NCBI GenBank assembly: GCA_024233875.1
Contig: JACKPB010000003.1
Coordinates: 248,001 to 312,000 of the forward strand
Source of the DNA: Leptospiraceae bacterium
Lineage (GTDB): Bacteria; Spirochaetota; Leptospiria; Leptospirales; Leptospiraceae
Direction: 5' to 3'
Length of the DNA: 64,000 nucleotides
The notes beneath the pieces are model-generated. The model was not told the DNA's origin and searched no databases. It saw only the letters and a list, made by a program, of their open reading frames with translations. The translations under genes were made by a program, and so were the position numbers. Shown here one piece after another: positions 17,938 to 27,462 of this stretch; within the stretch, counting starts at the first letter, position 1, and every line of letters begins with the position of its first letter.

Positions 17938-20796
17938 TTAAAAGTTGTATCCGAGAGTTAACCAAAAATTTCTTCTCTCCAGAGGATGCATGGTAGGATA
18001 GTAGGAACCGCTCGCAGAACGGATCCCCGGATCAAAGTATTGGGAGTTACCGGCATTATTGATCTGGAGCTGAACGTAGACTCCTTTTTTTAGAAAGTTA
18101 TTCCATCGAAAATTCAATTTGAACATCCTGTAGCCTCCCACAGTTTTTACGGGATTGGTGGCTTTGGTTCGTCTGATATCCACATAATTCATTCCGGTGT
18201 AAACAGATACATCCTTCATGATTGTCCATGTGATACCCACAAAAACCTTATGCGGAGCTATATTTGGAATCTTACCCTTCTCGGGAATCCTTCCGTTTCC
18301 GGTTAGGGTTTTGTAGATTTCAGATTGAAGATCATCCAGGGAATTGTCTCCGGGTCTACCTGTGGTCGATGGGGAAGAAGGAAGGGATGCCGGAAGTTTT
18401 TCATAAAATCCTTCATTTCTGGAATAGTTCAAATTGAACTTAAGATTTTCTAAAATCTGAAAGCTATTGGCCAATTCTGCTCCATAAATCTTTGCCTCTC
18501 CGAGATTTTGATTTTGTTGCCAGGTGCCCGCACTCGGTGAAATTCCATTTCTGATCGATGAATCGGTAGTTGTGACTTCCAAAATCAGGTTATTTACCTT
18601 ATTGTAGTAGCCATGCAGACTTGAATAAAACCTACCCAAAAATCGATACCCTATCCCCAGTTCATAGGATTGCATTTGTTCGGGTTTGAGGGAAGGATTA
18701 TTTTTTCTCTGCTTAGTTTCTGCAAATAGCTCTTTTACAGTCGGAGCACGAAACCCTCTTCCGTACAACAACTTTAATGTAAGATCTTTTGTAGGTTTAA
18801 AGATCGCACTCACACGGGGAGAAGATGCATTTCCGAATGTAGTGAATTCATCGTATCTGTATCCTCCGGTAAATGAAACCTTATCAAAAGGACGATACAC
18901 CTGCTGGACATAACCTGAAAAATTATTAAAAGTGTATCTTTGATCACTTCCGTAGTCCTTAGCTGCAACAGTATGCATTCCCATTATCCCTATTATAGTT
19001 GAATAGGTCGAACTCGGATCGTACTGAAGTTTGGTTTCAAATTGATAATTATAATCGGGTCGTGCATAATTGTTTGCTTTACTCACATCTCCCGGACGAT
19101 AGTATGCGGAAGGACCTGTAGAATTTGGGTATTCTTCATGACTGGAGCTCAGGATTTGTGTAGTACGAACATTCATTTCTGTATCTATATTTAAATTGGG
19201 TGTTATCGAATGATTGTATCCTGAACTGATGGTGTTGTTTCTAAAATCCCAATTGCTTCCGCCGAATCCTTCCGTTCCCACCAGTCCGTACAGGATTCCG
19301 AGTCTTCGGAGATTATTTCTTGTGTCGAATTTTGATGTTTCCAATCCTTTTTGTTTGGTATCAATCTGTTCGATTCCATTCCCGAAAGTTCCTTCACCCT
19401 GAAGATACTGCCAATTTATGGATTCAAACCGAAATCCACCCTTTGAAAATTTAGCTGTGATATTGGAAGATTCTTCTTTTGAGTTGTTGTAGTAAGGAGA
19501 CCAGTAGTACCCTACTCCTTTGTCCTGATTGCAGGTTCCCCCGCAGGCTTTGGACTCGAGATAGTAAACCGGATCATTCCGATCATAAGATTTGCTATCC
19601 AATCTTCCTAGATTGCCCATGAAAGGTCCATCCGTCTTGTAGTAATATGCTCCCACACTGTATTGAAACGGAGAAATCTTATCGCCCACACTTCCCCGGG
19701 AGGAAAAATTAGCCGAATAGCCCGGATTTCTAAAATTACTTTCCCAGGCACCATAGGTTGCGGATACATGATTACCCGGTGAGGTCACTCCGTCTTTTGT
19801 GATTATATTGATGATTCCATTGAATGCATTTGCACCGTAAAGAGAAGAAGCGGGTCCGGAAACTACTTCTATACGCTCAACATTATGAAGTGGAAATCGA
19901 ATTGTACCTGCAAGTGCCGCCATTTCATTTATGTTATTGTCCGGTATCCCATCAATATAGACCAGTGTTCTATTGTTCTCACCAATCAGTCCCCTCTGAT
20001 GAATGAGTTCGGGATAGATACCGTAAGTGTGCTGGAAATCGAAACCGGGTAGATCATGAAGAGCCTCTGATAAAGTCCGATATCCCCGTTCTTCTATTTC
20101 TTTAGATGTAACTACATAAACTGCTGCAGGAGCATCCCGGAGTTTGGTTTTGGTTCGGGTTGCTGTCACCACTTCGAGATCTTCCAGAAGTTTAAACACT
20201 TCTACCGATTCATCTGCCGCCTTCACTCTATCAAGTGGGAAGTAGAACTTTTCTGAAATTGGATGATTGACTAGGTATTGATTGATATGCTCGATCTTTG
20301 TTTTTTTCCCTGAATTCAATCGAACTCTATTGATTAATTTTATAGAAAATTTCTCGATAATTTTAGAATCCTCTTCCAGGATCTCATCTGCGGGTAGCTT
20401 TATCCCCTCTCCCAGAACAGAAGCCCAATCTTCTTCAATTGAAAGTACATCGATCACGTAACCAGTTTTTGGATCATAAACCTGTCCATAGATAGAGAGA
20501 TTCTCTCCTTCAAGTTTTTTATAGTATCCCGAAATGAAGATATCTTTGCCCGGAATCTCTTGTTTCACTTCTTCATTATTCACTCCTGAGATCTTTTCTG
20601 TGCTCATAGAGTACTTTTCAAAACTTGATTCCAGAGCCTCAAGAATCCCATTCTCCAGTTCCGGATTTTTCTTCGTATTGTAAGGTCGAAATTCTCCAAG
20701 ATAAATCTTTGAGTTTGTACTCTCCTGTGAGAAATAATCAACCGGAAAGAAAAAACTAAGGAAGGATAGAATCAGGAGAGAAGAGCGAAAAAACAT
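17938..20796 (-). CDS. TonB-dependent outer membrane receptor with extra N-terminal periplasmic domain
   Basis: The 952-residue protein has a signal peptide (about 1-22). An unusual N-terminal domain of about 170 residues follows (IYLGEFRPYN, DIFISGYYKKLEG, YGQVYDPKTG), resembling lipoprotein/FlgO-like alpha-beta domains. The TonB-box/plug region starts VVTATRTKTKLRDAPAAVYV (about 205), with GANAFNGIINIITK as the plug end. A 22-strand type barrel completes the protein, ending in aromatic Phe (RRNFWLTLGYNF) as expected for BAM recognition. It should import a siderophore, cobalamin or similar ligand using TonB energy; the ligand cannot be inferred because no ABC transporter or riboswitch is adjacent. 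I looked for a cobalamin box upstream and did not see one. The gene is monocistronic and convergent with the hydrolase gene. There is no clear ribosome binding site before the ATG. Confidence 0.92.
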   Translation of the reverse strand: MFFRSSLLILSFLSFFFPVDYFSQESTNSKIYLGEFRPYNTKKNPELENGILEALESSFEKYSMSTEKISGVNNEEVKQEIPGKDIFISGYYKKLEGENLSIYGQVYDPKTGYVIDVLSIEEDWASVLGEGIKLPADEILEEDSKIIEKFSIKLINRVRLNSGKKTKIEHINQYLVNHPISEKFYFPLDRVKAADESVEVFKLLEDLEVVTATRTKTKLRDAPAAVYVVTSKEIEERGYRTLSEALHDLPGFDFQHTYGIYPELIHQRGLIGENNRTLVYIDGIPDNNINEMAALAGTIRFPLHNVERIEVVSGPASSLYGANAFNGIINIITKDGVTSPGNHVSATYGAWESNFRNPGYSANFSSRGSVGDKISPFQYSVGAYYYKTDGPFMGNLGRLDSKSYDRNDPVYYLESKACGGTCNQDKGVGYYWSPYYNNSKEESSNITAKFSKGGFRFESINWQYLQGEGTFGNGIEQIDTKQKGLETSKFDTRNNLRRLGILYGLVGTEGFGGSNWDFRNNTISSGYNHSITPNLNIDTEMNVRTTQILSSSHEEYPNSTGPSAYYRPGDVSKANNYARPDYNYQFETKLQYDPSSTYSTIIGIMGMHTVAAKDYGSDQRYTFNNFSGYVQQVYRPFDKVSFTGGYRYDEFTTFGNASSPRVSAIFKPTKDLTLKLLYGRGFRAPTVKELFAETKQRKNNPSLKPEQMQSYELGIGYRFLGRFYSSLHGYYNKVNNLILEVTTTDSSIRNGISPSAGTWQQNQNLGEAKIYGAELANSFQILENLKFNLNYSRNEGFYEKLPASLPSSPSTTGRPGDNSLDDLQSEIYKTLTGNGRIPEKGKIPNIAPHKVFVGITWTIMKDVSVYTGMNYVDIRRTKATNPVKTVGGYRMFKLNFRWNNFLKKGVYVQLQINNAGNSQYFDPGIRSASGSYYPTMHPLERRNFWLTLGYNF

Positions 20797-20860
20797 AATT
20801 GCTTAGATTAGAATTTAAGAAAACTATAGCAATAGATTTTTTTGAAAAAGCATTTATTTC

Positions 20861-20960
20861 TAATCATTTTCGAAAGATTCACCCATTCAAAGAGAAATCA
20901 GCAATAAAATGGCTACATACCGTTATAGAAAAAGTATAATTAATTATGAAAACCGGTATA
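20861..20960 (+). repeat. Dispersed ~100-bp intergenic element, copy A
   Basis: The copy runs from TAATCATTTTCG to AACCGGTATA. It shares the central block ATCAGCAATAAAATGGCTA with copy B and aligns along its length with the copies at 24814, 27739 (reverse) and 34823 (reverse). Its left end is diverged (TAATCA rather than TATAGTCA). Confidence 0.75.
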
Positions 20961-21347
20961 TGCAAAATTATATTTTACTAATCAATTAATTAAAATAAGG
21001 GTTTGGATACTGTGAGTCTATAGATTTCGAGCTGGCTTTCTTTCCTTTAACTAAGAACTCATGCGAACTGCGTAAGGTGTGATAATAAATATCTTAGTCA
21101 TTTACCCAACGAATCATTCATTTCGAAAAGAATCGACAAGGATATGTCTAAATTGCTTTGCAGGAAAAACATATTTTCCTATAAGAAAATCATTCAATCA
21201 GAAAATAAATTATTTCACTTCATTTCTAATTCAAATAGGAAACAAGTAAATGTCCGTAGACATATCTTTAGGGAACGTCTATTAACCCCTTGTTTAGATT
21301 TGGAAATAAACAATATTTTAAAAGTTTTCCAATATTTCTTGAATAAA

Positions 21348-21413
21348 GCGGGTTTGGGGTGCAACCCCAGGCAAATTACCACCTCAAAAAAGCCCGCTAT
21401 AGGGTTTTTAGAG
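21348..21413. other. Hairpin-rich GC segment of unknown role
   Basis: Within AT-rich surroundings, AGCGGG near 21348 can pair with CCCGCT near 21400, enclosing a perfect inner hairpin TGGGGT-GCA-ACCCCA (about 21355-21369). Downstream comes TATAGGGTTTTT. It could be a terminator-like or structured RNA element, or a recombination site remnant; it fits no riboswitch consensus that I know. Confidence 0.35.
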
Positions 21414-21731
21414 GAGCCCTTTAAAATAATACATTTCTGATCAATGGACAATAAGAGATGAATACTAAATTAGATACTTAAGGAAATCCTAATTATTCTA
21501 AGTCCCCGGACTTTTTTCTTTAGATTCAAATCCGAATTGAATGATTTTTTCAAAAGAGTAAAGAGCAATCAAAATGCCGAACGGCAAGAATAGGATTCAT
21601 TTTCAAGTTCTCCTTCCAAAGAATTCCGATAAACAAACCTATCTATCCAATATATGAGAATAATTATTCAATTTATTAGATTTTATATTGACTTAGAATA
21701 AGAATTTTCCAATATGGTCATAATAATTCCA

Positions 21732-21737
21732 GGGAGT
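21732..21737 (+). promoter_or_regulatory. Ribosome binding site deciding the metY start
   Basis: GGGAG lies 6-8 bases before ATG 21744. A second ATG at 21740 is out of frame, so 21744 is the real start. TTGACT at 21688-21693 may be a -35 box, but no good -10 follows at 16-18 bases. Confidence 0.5.
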
Positions 21738-21743
21738 AAATGA

Positions 21744-23048
21744 ATGTCCAGAAAACTAAAACAAGAAACTATTGCACTTCACGGAGGTCAGGTAGTGGAT
21801 CCTGCCACTACTTCAAGAGCCCTACCGATTTACCAAACTACATCTTATGTCTTCCATGACACCGACCATGCAGCCCGGCTTTTCGGTCTTCAGGAATTCG
21901 GGAATATTTACACCAGACTCATGAACCCCACAACTGACGTCATAGAAAAGCGTGTTGCGGAATTGGAAGGTGGAATCGCCGCTCTAGCTACTGCTTCGGG
22001 ACAGGCGGCTGAAACTCTGGCTATACTCAATATAGTTGAAAGCGGACAGGAAGTGATTTCCTCTTCTTCCCTGTACGGAGGAACCTATACTCTTTTTCAT
22101 TATACATTCGCAAAACTGGGAATCAAGGTTCATTTTGTTGATTCATCCAATCCGGAAAATTTCAGAAAATTGGTGAATGATAAGACCCGAGCTTTCTATA
22201 TCGAAACACTGGGCAATCCCAAACTGGATACTCAGGACATTGAAGGGATTGCAAAAGTAGCCCATGAAGTGGGTGTACCTCTGATTGTTGACAATACCCT
22301 CGCATCTCCTTTTCTCGTAAATCCCATCGCTCATGGAGCGGATATTGTAATACATTCTCTAACCAAGTTTTTGGGAGGTCACGGAACCTCTATCGGTGGG
22401 ATCATCATCGATTCCGGAAAGTTCAATTACGGGAATGGAAAATTCAAAAATTTTACAGAACCCGATCCCAGTTACCATGGATTGAAATTTTGGGACGTCT
22501 TCGGGAATTTTGAACCTTTCGGTGGAGCAAATATCGCTTACATCATCAAGGCTAGGGTTCAGGGCTTGAGGGACATGGGCGCCTGCATTTCTCCCTTCAA
22601 TGCATGGCAGATCCTTCAGGGAGTAGAAACCCTTCCTCTCAGAATGGAACGTCACTCTACAAATGCTCTCAAAGTGGCTGAGTTTTTGCAAAAGCATCCC
22701 AAGGTTTCCTGGGTGAATTACCCCGGTCTAACTACAGATCCCAACCACAATTTAGCAAAGAAATACTTTCACCGGGGTCTCTTTGGAGCGATCATAGGAT
22801 TCGGAATCAAAGGTGGAGTGCCCGAAGCAAAGAAATTTATAGATTCTTTGGAAATTTTTTCGCTTCTCGCCAATGTAGGAGACGCAAAATCACTGGCAAT
22901 CCATCCCGCATCCACAACCCACTCCCAGTTGACGGAAGAAGAACAAAAATCAGCAGGTGTGACTCCGGATTTCATCCGACTCTCGGTAGGATTGGAACAC
23001 ATTGATGATTTACTTTTTGACCTAGAAGAGGGATTGAAAAAAGTTTGA
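21744..23048 (+). CDS. metY: O-acetylhomoserine sulfhydrylase (aminocarboxypropyltransferase)
   Basis: The 434-residue cytosolic PLP enzyme of the Cys/Met-metabolism family makes homocysteine from O-acetylhomoserine and sulfide. Seen motifs: ETIALHGGQ at the N-terminus, ALATASGQAAE, and the PLP-lysine region HSLTKFLGGHGTSIGG. The long form of about 430 residues with the FEPFGGANIAYI stretch is typical of MetY rather than of MetB/MetC (about 380). The next gene, metX, supplies its substrate and starts 3 bases downstream, so the assignment is strongly supported by context. The order metY-metX-metW is the direct-sulfhydrylation methionine operon. No SAM riboswitch could be recognised upstream. 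Confidence 0.95.
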   Translation: MSRKLKQETIALHGGQVVDPATTSRALPIYQTTSYVFHDTDHAARLFGLQEFGNIYTRLMNPTTDVIEKRVAELEGGIAALATASGQAAETLAILNIVESGQEVISSSSLYGGTYTLFHYTFAKLGIKVHFVDSSNPENFRKLVNDKTRAFYIETLGNPKLDTQDIEGIAKVAHEVGVPLIVDNTLASPFLVNPIAHGADIVIHSLTKFLGGHGTSIGGIIIDSGKFNYGNGKFKNFTEPDPSYHGLKFWDVFGNFEPFGGANIAYIIKARVQGLRDMGACISPFNAWQILQGVETLPLRMERHSTNALKVAEFLQKHPKVSWVNYPGLTTDPNHNLAKKYFHRGLFGAIIGFGIKGGVPEAKKFIDSLEIFSLLANVGDAKSLAIHPASTTHSQLTEEEQKSAGVTPDFIRLSVGLEHIDDLLFDLEEGLKKV

Positions 23049-23051
23049 TAC

Positions 23052-24161
23052 ATGCCCGAAAATAAAAATTCCATTGGAATTGTAGAAACCAAAGTCCAGG
23101 ATCTCGGAGAATTGACTCTTGAAAATGGGTCTATTCTCGTCCCTCTGGAAATTGCCTACGAAACCTACGGTCGTCTCTCAGAACAAAAAGACAATGCTAT
23201 CTTGATTTGTCATGCACTCTCGGGGGACGCACACGCTGCCGGATACCATAAAGGCGATGCAAAACCCGGCTGGTGGAATGAGTATGTGGGTCCCGGAAAA
23301 TCCTTCGATACTGATAAGTATTTTATTATCAGCACCAATGTAATCGGTGGTTGCAAGGGAAGTTCGGGGCCGACGACGATCAACCCCAAGACAGGGAAAC
23401 CCTTCGGTTCCAGCTTTCCTTTTGTTTCCATCACCGACATGGTCAATGCACAGAAGAAACTCATTGAACATATGGGGATTGAAAAACTTTTCTGTGTCGC
23501 CGGTGGCTCGATGGGAGGGATGCAGGCTCTTCAATGGTCGGTTTCCTTTCCCAACCATTTAAAAAAATGCATAGTGATTGCATCCACCTCCGAACATTCC
23601 GCCCAACAGATTTCCTTCAATGAGGTAGGGCGTCAGGCGATTCTTTCCGATCCATTTTGGAATAATGGAGACTATGGAGACACACCCCCAAAAAAAGGTT
23701 TGGCTCTCGCCAGAATGGTGGGTCACATCACCTATCTCTCCGATGATTCCATGAGGGAAAAATTCGGTCGCAAACCTCCCAAAGGAAATATCAAAACTAC
23801 TGACTTTGCAGTGGGTTCCTACCTCCTCTATCAGGGAGAGACTTTTGTGGATCGATTCGATGCAAATTCATACATCTATGTGACCAAGGCTCTCGATCAC
23901 TTCAGTCTGGGGAAAGGTAGGATTCTCTCCGAAAACCTTTCCGGTGTGAAGGCAGATTTTCTCATCATTGCTTACAGTTCCGATTGGCTCTATCCCCCTT
24001 ATCAATCCAGGGAGATCGCCAAGGCTCTCGAAGTGAATGCCCTACCTGTTACCTTTTGTGAAATTAATTTTTCCAAGGGACATGATTCTTTTTTGATTTT
24101 TAATACCGAGCAGAGCAATTCCATTAAGCATTTTCTGGAATCCTCCTCATGGGGAGAGTAA
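23052..24161 (+). CDS. metX: Homoserine O-acetyltransferase
   Basis: The 369-residue alpha/beta-hydrolase-fold enzyme transfers acetyl from acetyl-CoA to homoserine, feeding MetY. Signatures: LEIAYETYGRL, ICHALSGDAHAAG and GGSMGGMQALQW, with the nucleophile at Ser153. The acid is Asp in YSSDWLYPP and the base His in KGHDSFL near the C-terminus. Some related enzymes use succinyl-CoA; acetyl is favoured by family and by pairing with metY, but is not proven by the sequence. The start is 3 bases after metY with no strong ribosome binding site, suggesting coupling. metW follows within 2 bases, the classic metX-metW pair. Confidence 0.95.
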   Translation: MPENKNSIGIVETKVQDLGELTLENGSILVPLEIAYETYGRLSEQKDNAILICHALSGDAHAAGYHKGDAKPGWWNEYVGPGKSFDTDKYFIISTNVIGGCKGSSGPTTINPKTGKPFGSSFPFVSITDMVNAQKKLIEHMGIEKLFCVAGGSMGGMQALQWSVSFPNHLKKCIVIASTSEHSAQQISFNEVGRQAILSDPFWNNGDYGDTPPKKGLALARMVGHITYLSDDSMREKFGRKPPKGNIKTTDFAVGSYLLYQGETFVDRFDANSYIYVTKALDHFSLGKGRILSENLSGVKADFLIIAYSSDWLYPPYQSREIAKALEVNALPVTFCEINFSKGHDSFLIFNTEQSNSIKHFLESSSWGE

Positions 24162-24163
24162 AA

Positions 24164-24775
24164 ATGTCAGATCCGATTGTGCCCAAAAATAGACCTGATT
24201 TTCAATATATTTATGATCTAGTTCCTACCGGATCAAGAGTTCTGGATTTAGGTTGCGGAAATGGCGATCTCCTTCACCTTCTCAAGACCAAAAAGGTTCG
24301 GGGACAGGGTTTGGAAAAAGATGAAGAAAAAATTTACAAATGTATAGAAAGAGGTGTCATTGTTCATCATGGAGATCTGGACAGCGGTTTGGACCATCAT
24401 CTGAACAAAAGCTTTGACTATGTGATTCTAAATCAAACCATTCAGGAAACCCGAAATCCAGGCAACGTCCTCAAAGAATCTCTAAGGATAGGTAAGAAAG
24501 TTATTGTAGCTTTCCCCAATTTCGGACACTGGGAGATTCGATTGATAGTTCTAAAAAAAGGCTCCACACCGGTGACCGAACTTCTACCCTATCACTGGTT
24601 TGATACTCCCAACCTGCATTTCCTTTCTATTACAGATTTTGAGGATTACATTCATTTACAGAAATACACAATTGAAGATACTGCCTTCTTTTCAAAAGAC
24701 AAAAGAGTTCGCTGGAATCCAAACTTTTTCTCCCGTCTGGCTCTCTATGTTATCAAAGAAAATGAATCACAATAA
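24164..24775 (+). CDS. metW: Methionine biosynthesis protein MetW (methyltransferase fold)
   Basis: The 203-residue protein has a Rossmann-like SAM-binding motif VLDLGCGNGDLLHLL and the MetW-specific stretches GLEKDEEKIYKCIERG, QTIQETRNPGNVL and FPNFGHW. MetW is required together with MetX for homoserine acetylation in several bacteria, apparently by supporting MetX, and its own methyltransferase activity is not established. The start at 24164 (MSDPIV) is chosen because GGGGAG lies about 7 bases upstream; an in-frame ATG at 24149 would overlap metX. The gene ends the met operon. A dispersed repeat copy lies shortly downstream. Confidence 0.93.
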   Translation: MSDPIVPKNRPDFQYIYDLVPTGSRVLDLGCGNGDLLHLLKTKKVRGQGLEKDEEKIYKCIERGVIVHHGDLDSGLDHHLNKSFDYVILNQTIQETRNPGNVLKESLRIGKKVIVAFPNFGHWEIRLIVLKKGSTPVTELLPYHWFDTPNLHFLSITDFEDYIHLQKYTIEDTAFFSKDKRVRWNPNFFSRLALYVIKENESQ

Positions 24776-24813
24776 AATTTGAATGGAATTTTATGAAAAT
24801 AATAATGAGAATT

Positions 24814-24916
24814 TATAGTCATTTTCGAAAAGATTTGAGCGTTCATAAGTAAATCAGCAATAAAATGGCTAGATACCTCAATAGGAAAAATACAATTATT
24901 TATGAGAACCGGTATA
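24814..24916 (+). repeat. Dispersed ~100-bp intergenic element, copy B
   Basis: This is the cleanest forward copy, 103 bp, from TATAGTCATTTTC to GAACCGGTATA. The ends form an imperfect terminal inverted repeat: the 3' end reverse-complements to TATACCGGTTCTC, which matches the 5' end at TATA and most of the T-rich part. It lies between metW and the histidine kinase gene. Confidence 0.8.
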
Positions 24917-24981
24917 GACGTAAAATAATTAGATCATTAAATGTTTTTATCCGTTGAAACCTAGGGATAGAAGAGCTTGGA

Positions 24982-27105
24982 ATGAATTCTTCACTAAAAA
25001 TATTCTATAATTTTTTTAAATTCGGAACCAAAATCTCTCTATCCGTTTTGAATTCATTTTTTTTTACTTTAGCTCTTATTTATTCATTCAATCCCTCTAT
25101 CGTGCATTCCCAATCAACAATTGTCTTTGACGAACCGGATCTTAGAAATGTAGGCAAGAATCTAGAATACCTTGAAGACCCCGGAGGAGATTTAAAAATT
25201 AGCGACATCCTCTCCGAACCCTATCGTTCCCGATTCCAACCTCATGATTCTGATTATTTTAAAAAGCCGGCTTCCAACTCATACTTCTGGTTTCGATTTC
25301 GGGTAAAGAATTTAACCAAAGAAGATCTCTGGTTGAGGTTTGGTAGATCTAATGTTTGGCTTCTGGAATTTTACCCTCCGGATACCAATGGAAACTATCT
25401 TTATCCTGAAAAACGTCTGGGTGTCAATGGAGATAATGATGAATATTTCTTTCCGTCGAAAATATTTTGTCTGCCTTTGAATCGTAGAGGAGACCTGGAA
25501 GAAAAAGTTTATTATCTAAGATTTCATGCACAGTTCAATATAAATTTCATTTTAAAAATAGGGACCCTTCTTGAATTATTGGATTATCTCAGATACTTTG
25601 AAGATTATGTGAATATTGGATTTCTCTCAATCCTTCTTACGATATTTTTTTATAATCTATTCATCTATCTTTCCTTAAAAGATATAACTTACCTCTACTA
25701 TCTATTTTTTTTACTCTGGGCAATGGTTCTTGTACCTTTCACTCAGAACAGTCCCATTTTTTCCCAAAGTTTTTTTTGGGATTATTTTTATATCTGGCAT
25801 ACCCCTGTGTTTATTTTCATGACCCTCTTCTCTTTTTCTTATTTGAACTTAAAAAAATACTCAATGAAACTTTATTATCTGATTATTTTTTTAACATCTA
25901 TTTTAGCTCTGGGATTTCCGGTTTTAAATCTCCTGGACAGAGAAGACTTTATTCATTTCAATATACCTTACCAGCTCACTGTGATACTTCTAAATCTAAG
26001 TCTTTTGATCTCCGGATTTTTTGTCTGGAGAAAAGGATTCAGGTCAGCACGGTTTTATGTTCTTGCCTGGGGTTTTTTATTTCTGAGTATATTTCTCTTT
26101 TTCTTAACGTCCAACTCTTACATCGGTCTAAATTTCTTCACTTACAAAGTTCTTTATATTGGCTCTGCTCTGGAAGGAATATTTTTCAGTCTCGCTCTGG
26201 GTGATAAAATCAAACAATCCCAAATAGAGAAGGAAAGAGTGGTTGCGGAAAACCTCGAATTGACCCTCCGTCACAATAATGAACTGGAAGAAAAAGTAAA
26301 AAAAAGAACCGATGAATTGAATCAATTGAATGTCATACTATCCCAAAAAAATGAAAAATTGACCTCAACCAATTTCCAACTCATTGATCAAAAAAAAGAA
26401 TTAGAACTTTTAAATCAAACTAAAGATCAAATTTTTACTATAGTCTCACATGACCTACATTCTCCAATTTCTGCCATTCGTACATTCTTTAAAATTCTCG
26501 ATTCGAAATCTCTCTCCGAAGAGGTTATAAAAACATATCTCCCGCGGTTTAGGGAGAATATTGAGAATTTACATTTTGCTTTGAATAATATTTTAAATTG
26601 GGCAAGCAGTCAACTTTCCGGATCCGTCAGAAGACCGACGATATTTCCGATTGTTGAAGCTCTCCATTCCTCAATCCAATTATTGAATGAGATAGGCAAT
26701 CAAAAGAATATTTCTATAGTGAACCGGGTATCCGAAGATCATTTCATCCATGCCGATCCCGATCATATAGAGTTGGTCTTTAGAAACTTATTGAACAATG
26801 CTATCAAATTCTCTTCCTCCGGACAAGAAATTGAAATCGATTCCATTGAGAATGAGGATACCTATTCTATCGTTTTCCGGGATCAGGGTACTGGATTGAA
26901 AAAAGAGGACCTAGAGGTACTACTTTCCCAAAAAGGGGGATTCTCCCTACCCGGAACCGGAGGTGAAAAAGGAATCGGACTCGGACTCTCACTCTGTTTT
27001 GAATATCTTAAAAAAAATGAAGGACATCTTAAGATTGAGTCCGCTCCTTCAAAGGGATCTGTATTCACAGTAATTCTTCCGGCGGCTGATAGTTCACCTA
27101 ACTAA
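24982..27105 (+). CDS. 7TMR-DISM sensor histidine kinase
   Basis: The 707-residue protein carries an N-terminal signal/anchor (about 20-45) and a periplasmic DISM-type domain (about 46-200; NSYFWFRFRVKNLT). Seven membrane helices (about 210-410), a long coiled coil (about 415-480), a HisKA domain with the phospho-acceptor in VSHDLHSPIS, and a HATPase domain follow (LNNAIKFSS, FRDQGTGL, GIGLGLSLC). The kinase motifs are complete, so it should autophosphorylate. No response regulator lies next to it, so it is an orphan kinase here. The ATG has only a weak ribosome binding site. The receptor type is the same as in the adenylate cyclase at 14179, implying two parallel outputs from similar carbohydrate-like sensors. 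Confidence 0.9.
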   Translation: MNSSLKIFYNFFKFGTKISLSVLNSFFFTLALIYSFNPSIVHSQSTIVFDEPDLRNVGKNLEYLEDPGGDLKISDILSEPYRSRFQPHDSDYFKKPASNSYFWFRFRVKNLTKEDLWLRFGRSNVWLLEFYPPDTNGNYLYPEKRLGVNGDNDEYFFPSKIFCLPLNRRGDLEEKVYYLRFHAQFNINFILKIGTLLELLDYLRYFEDYVNIGFLSILLTIFFYNLFIYLSLKDITYLYYLFFLLWAMVLVPFTQNSPIFSQSFFWDYFYIWHTPVFIFMTLFSFSYLNLKKYSMKLYYLIIFLTSILALGFPVLNLLDREDFIHFNIPYQLTVILLNLSLLISGFFVWRKGFRSARFYVLAWGFLFLSIFLFFLTSNSYIGLNFFTYKVLYIGSALEGIFFSLALGDKIKQSQIEKERVVAENLELTLRHNNELEEKVKKRTDELNQLNVILSQKNEKLTSTNFQLIDQKKELELLNQTKDQIFTIVSHDLHSPISAIRTFFKILDSKSLSEEVIKTYLPRFRENIENLHFALNNILNWASSQLSGSVRRPTIFPIVEALHSSIQLLNEIGNQKNISIVNRVSEDHFIHADPDHIELVFRNLLNNAIKFSSSGQEIEIDSIENEDTYSIVFRDQGTGLKKEDLEVLLSQKGGFSLPGTGGEKGIGLGLSLCFEYLKKNEGHLKIESAPSKGSVFTVILPAADSSPN

Positions 27106-27225
27106 ATTCAACCAGAATCAAAGGGGAAATCATGAGTATCTAAGGATTGTATTACATAATTCAGAATCACTTTGGATGCAATCATTTGTTTTGCTAAACT
27201 AAATCGGATAAAGGAAAGATAGGAT

Positions 27226-27462
27226 ATGAAAGATACTTGGGAAAAAACTGTAGGTGGAAGAAGTTTTTATTTTAGAGCAGAAAACGGTCGGGTCATGGTT
27301 GCAGACTATAGAGTGACGGACAACCCCCATACACATGTAGCCGGATACATGATGCCTCCAGAATTCATGGAAGAGTATTCGGATATTTTCAAGGACTTAT
27401 TCGGTGAGAAAGAACTAAAAAAACTCATTCAATTATTGAAAGTAAATGAATCCACAGAATGA
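27226..27462 (+). CDS. Small conserved-looking protein, function unknown
   Basis: This 78-residue soluble protein has no signal peptide or membrane helix. It is charged, with a strand-rich first half (SFYFRAENGRVMVADYRV), a His-rich segment NPHTHVAGYMMPPEF and a helical end (DLFGEKELKKLIQLL). The ATG is preceded by GGAAAGATAGG, a good ribosome binding site. I do not recognise the family. A 58-residue frame begins at its stop codon (ATGA overlap). It lies about 120 bases after the histidine kinase gene and could be transcribed with it. Confidence 0.65.
   Translation: MKDTWEKTVGGRSFYFRAENGRVMVADYRVTDNPHTHVAGYMMPPEFMEEYSDIFKDLFGEKELKKLIQLLKVNESTE

Larger units (their letters stand above)
20797..21743. 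other. 947-bp intergenic region, no supported gene
   Basis: Between the TonB receptor and metY lies an AT-rich stretch. It contains one copy of the approximately 100-bp dispersed repeat (20861-20960), a GC-richer structured segment (21348-21413) and the metY upstream region. Two overlapping short frames on opposite strands around 21144-21451 have no ribosome binding site at sensible spacing and no recognisable product, so I do not call them genes. Confidence 0.6.

Noticed and set aside
21144..21440. 98-residue forward frame upstream of metY
   Set aside because: AAGGAT lies only 2 bases before its ATG. Composition is random-looking, it overlaps a reverse frame and the hairpin segment, and no family is recognisable.
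20797..21743. Possible cobalamin or other riboswitch upstream of the TonB receptor, or SAM riboswitch upstream of metY
   Set aside because: I looked for the B12-box and for SAM-type conserved blocks and did not see them. Only repeats and a hairpin with no matching consensus are present.
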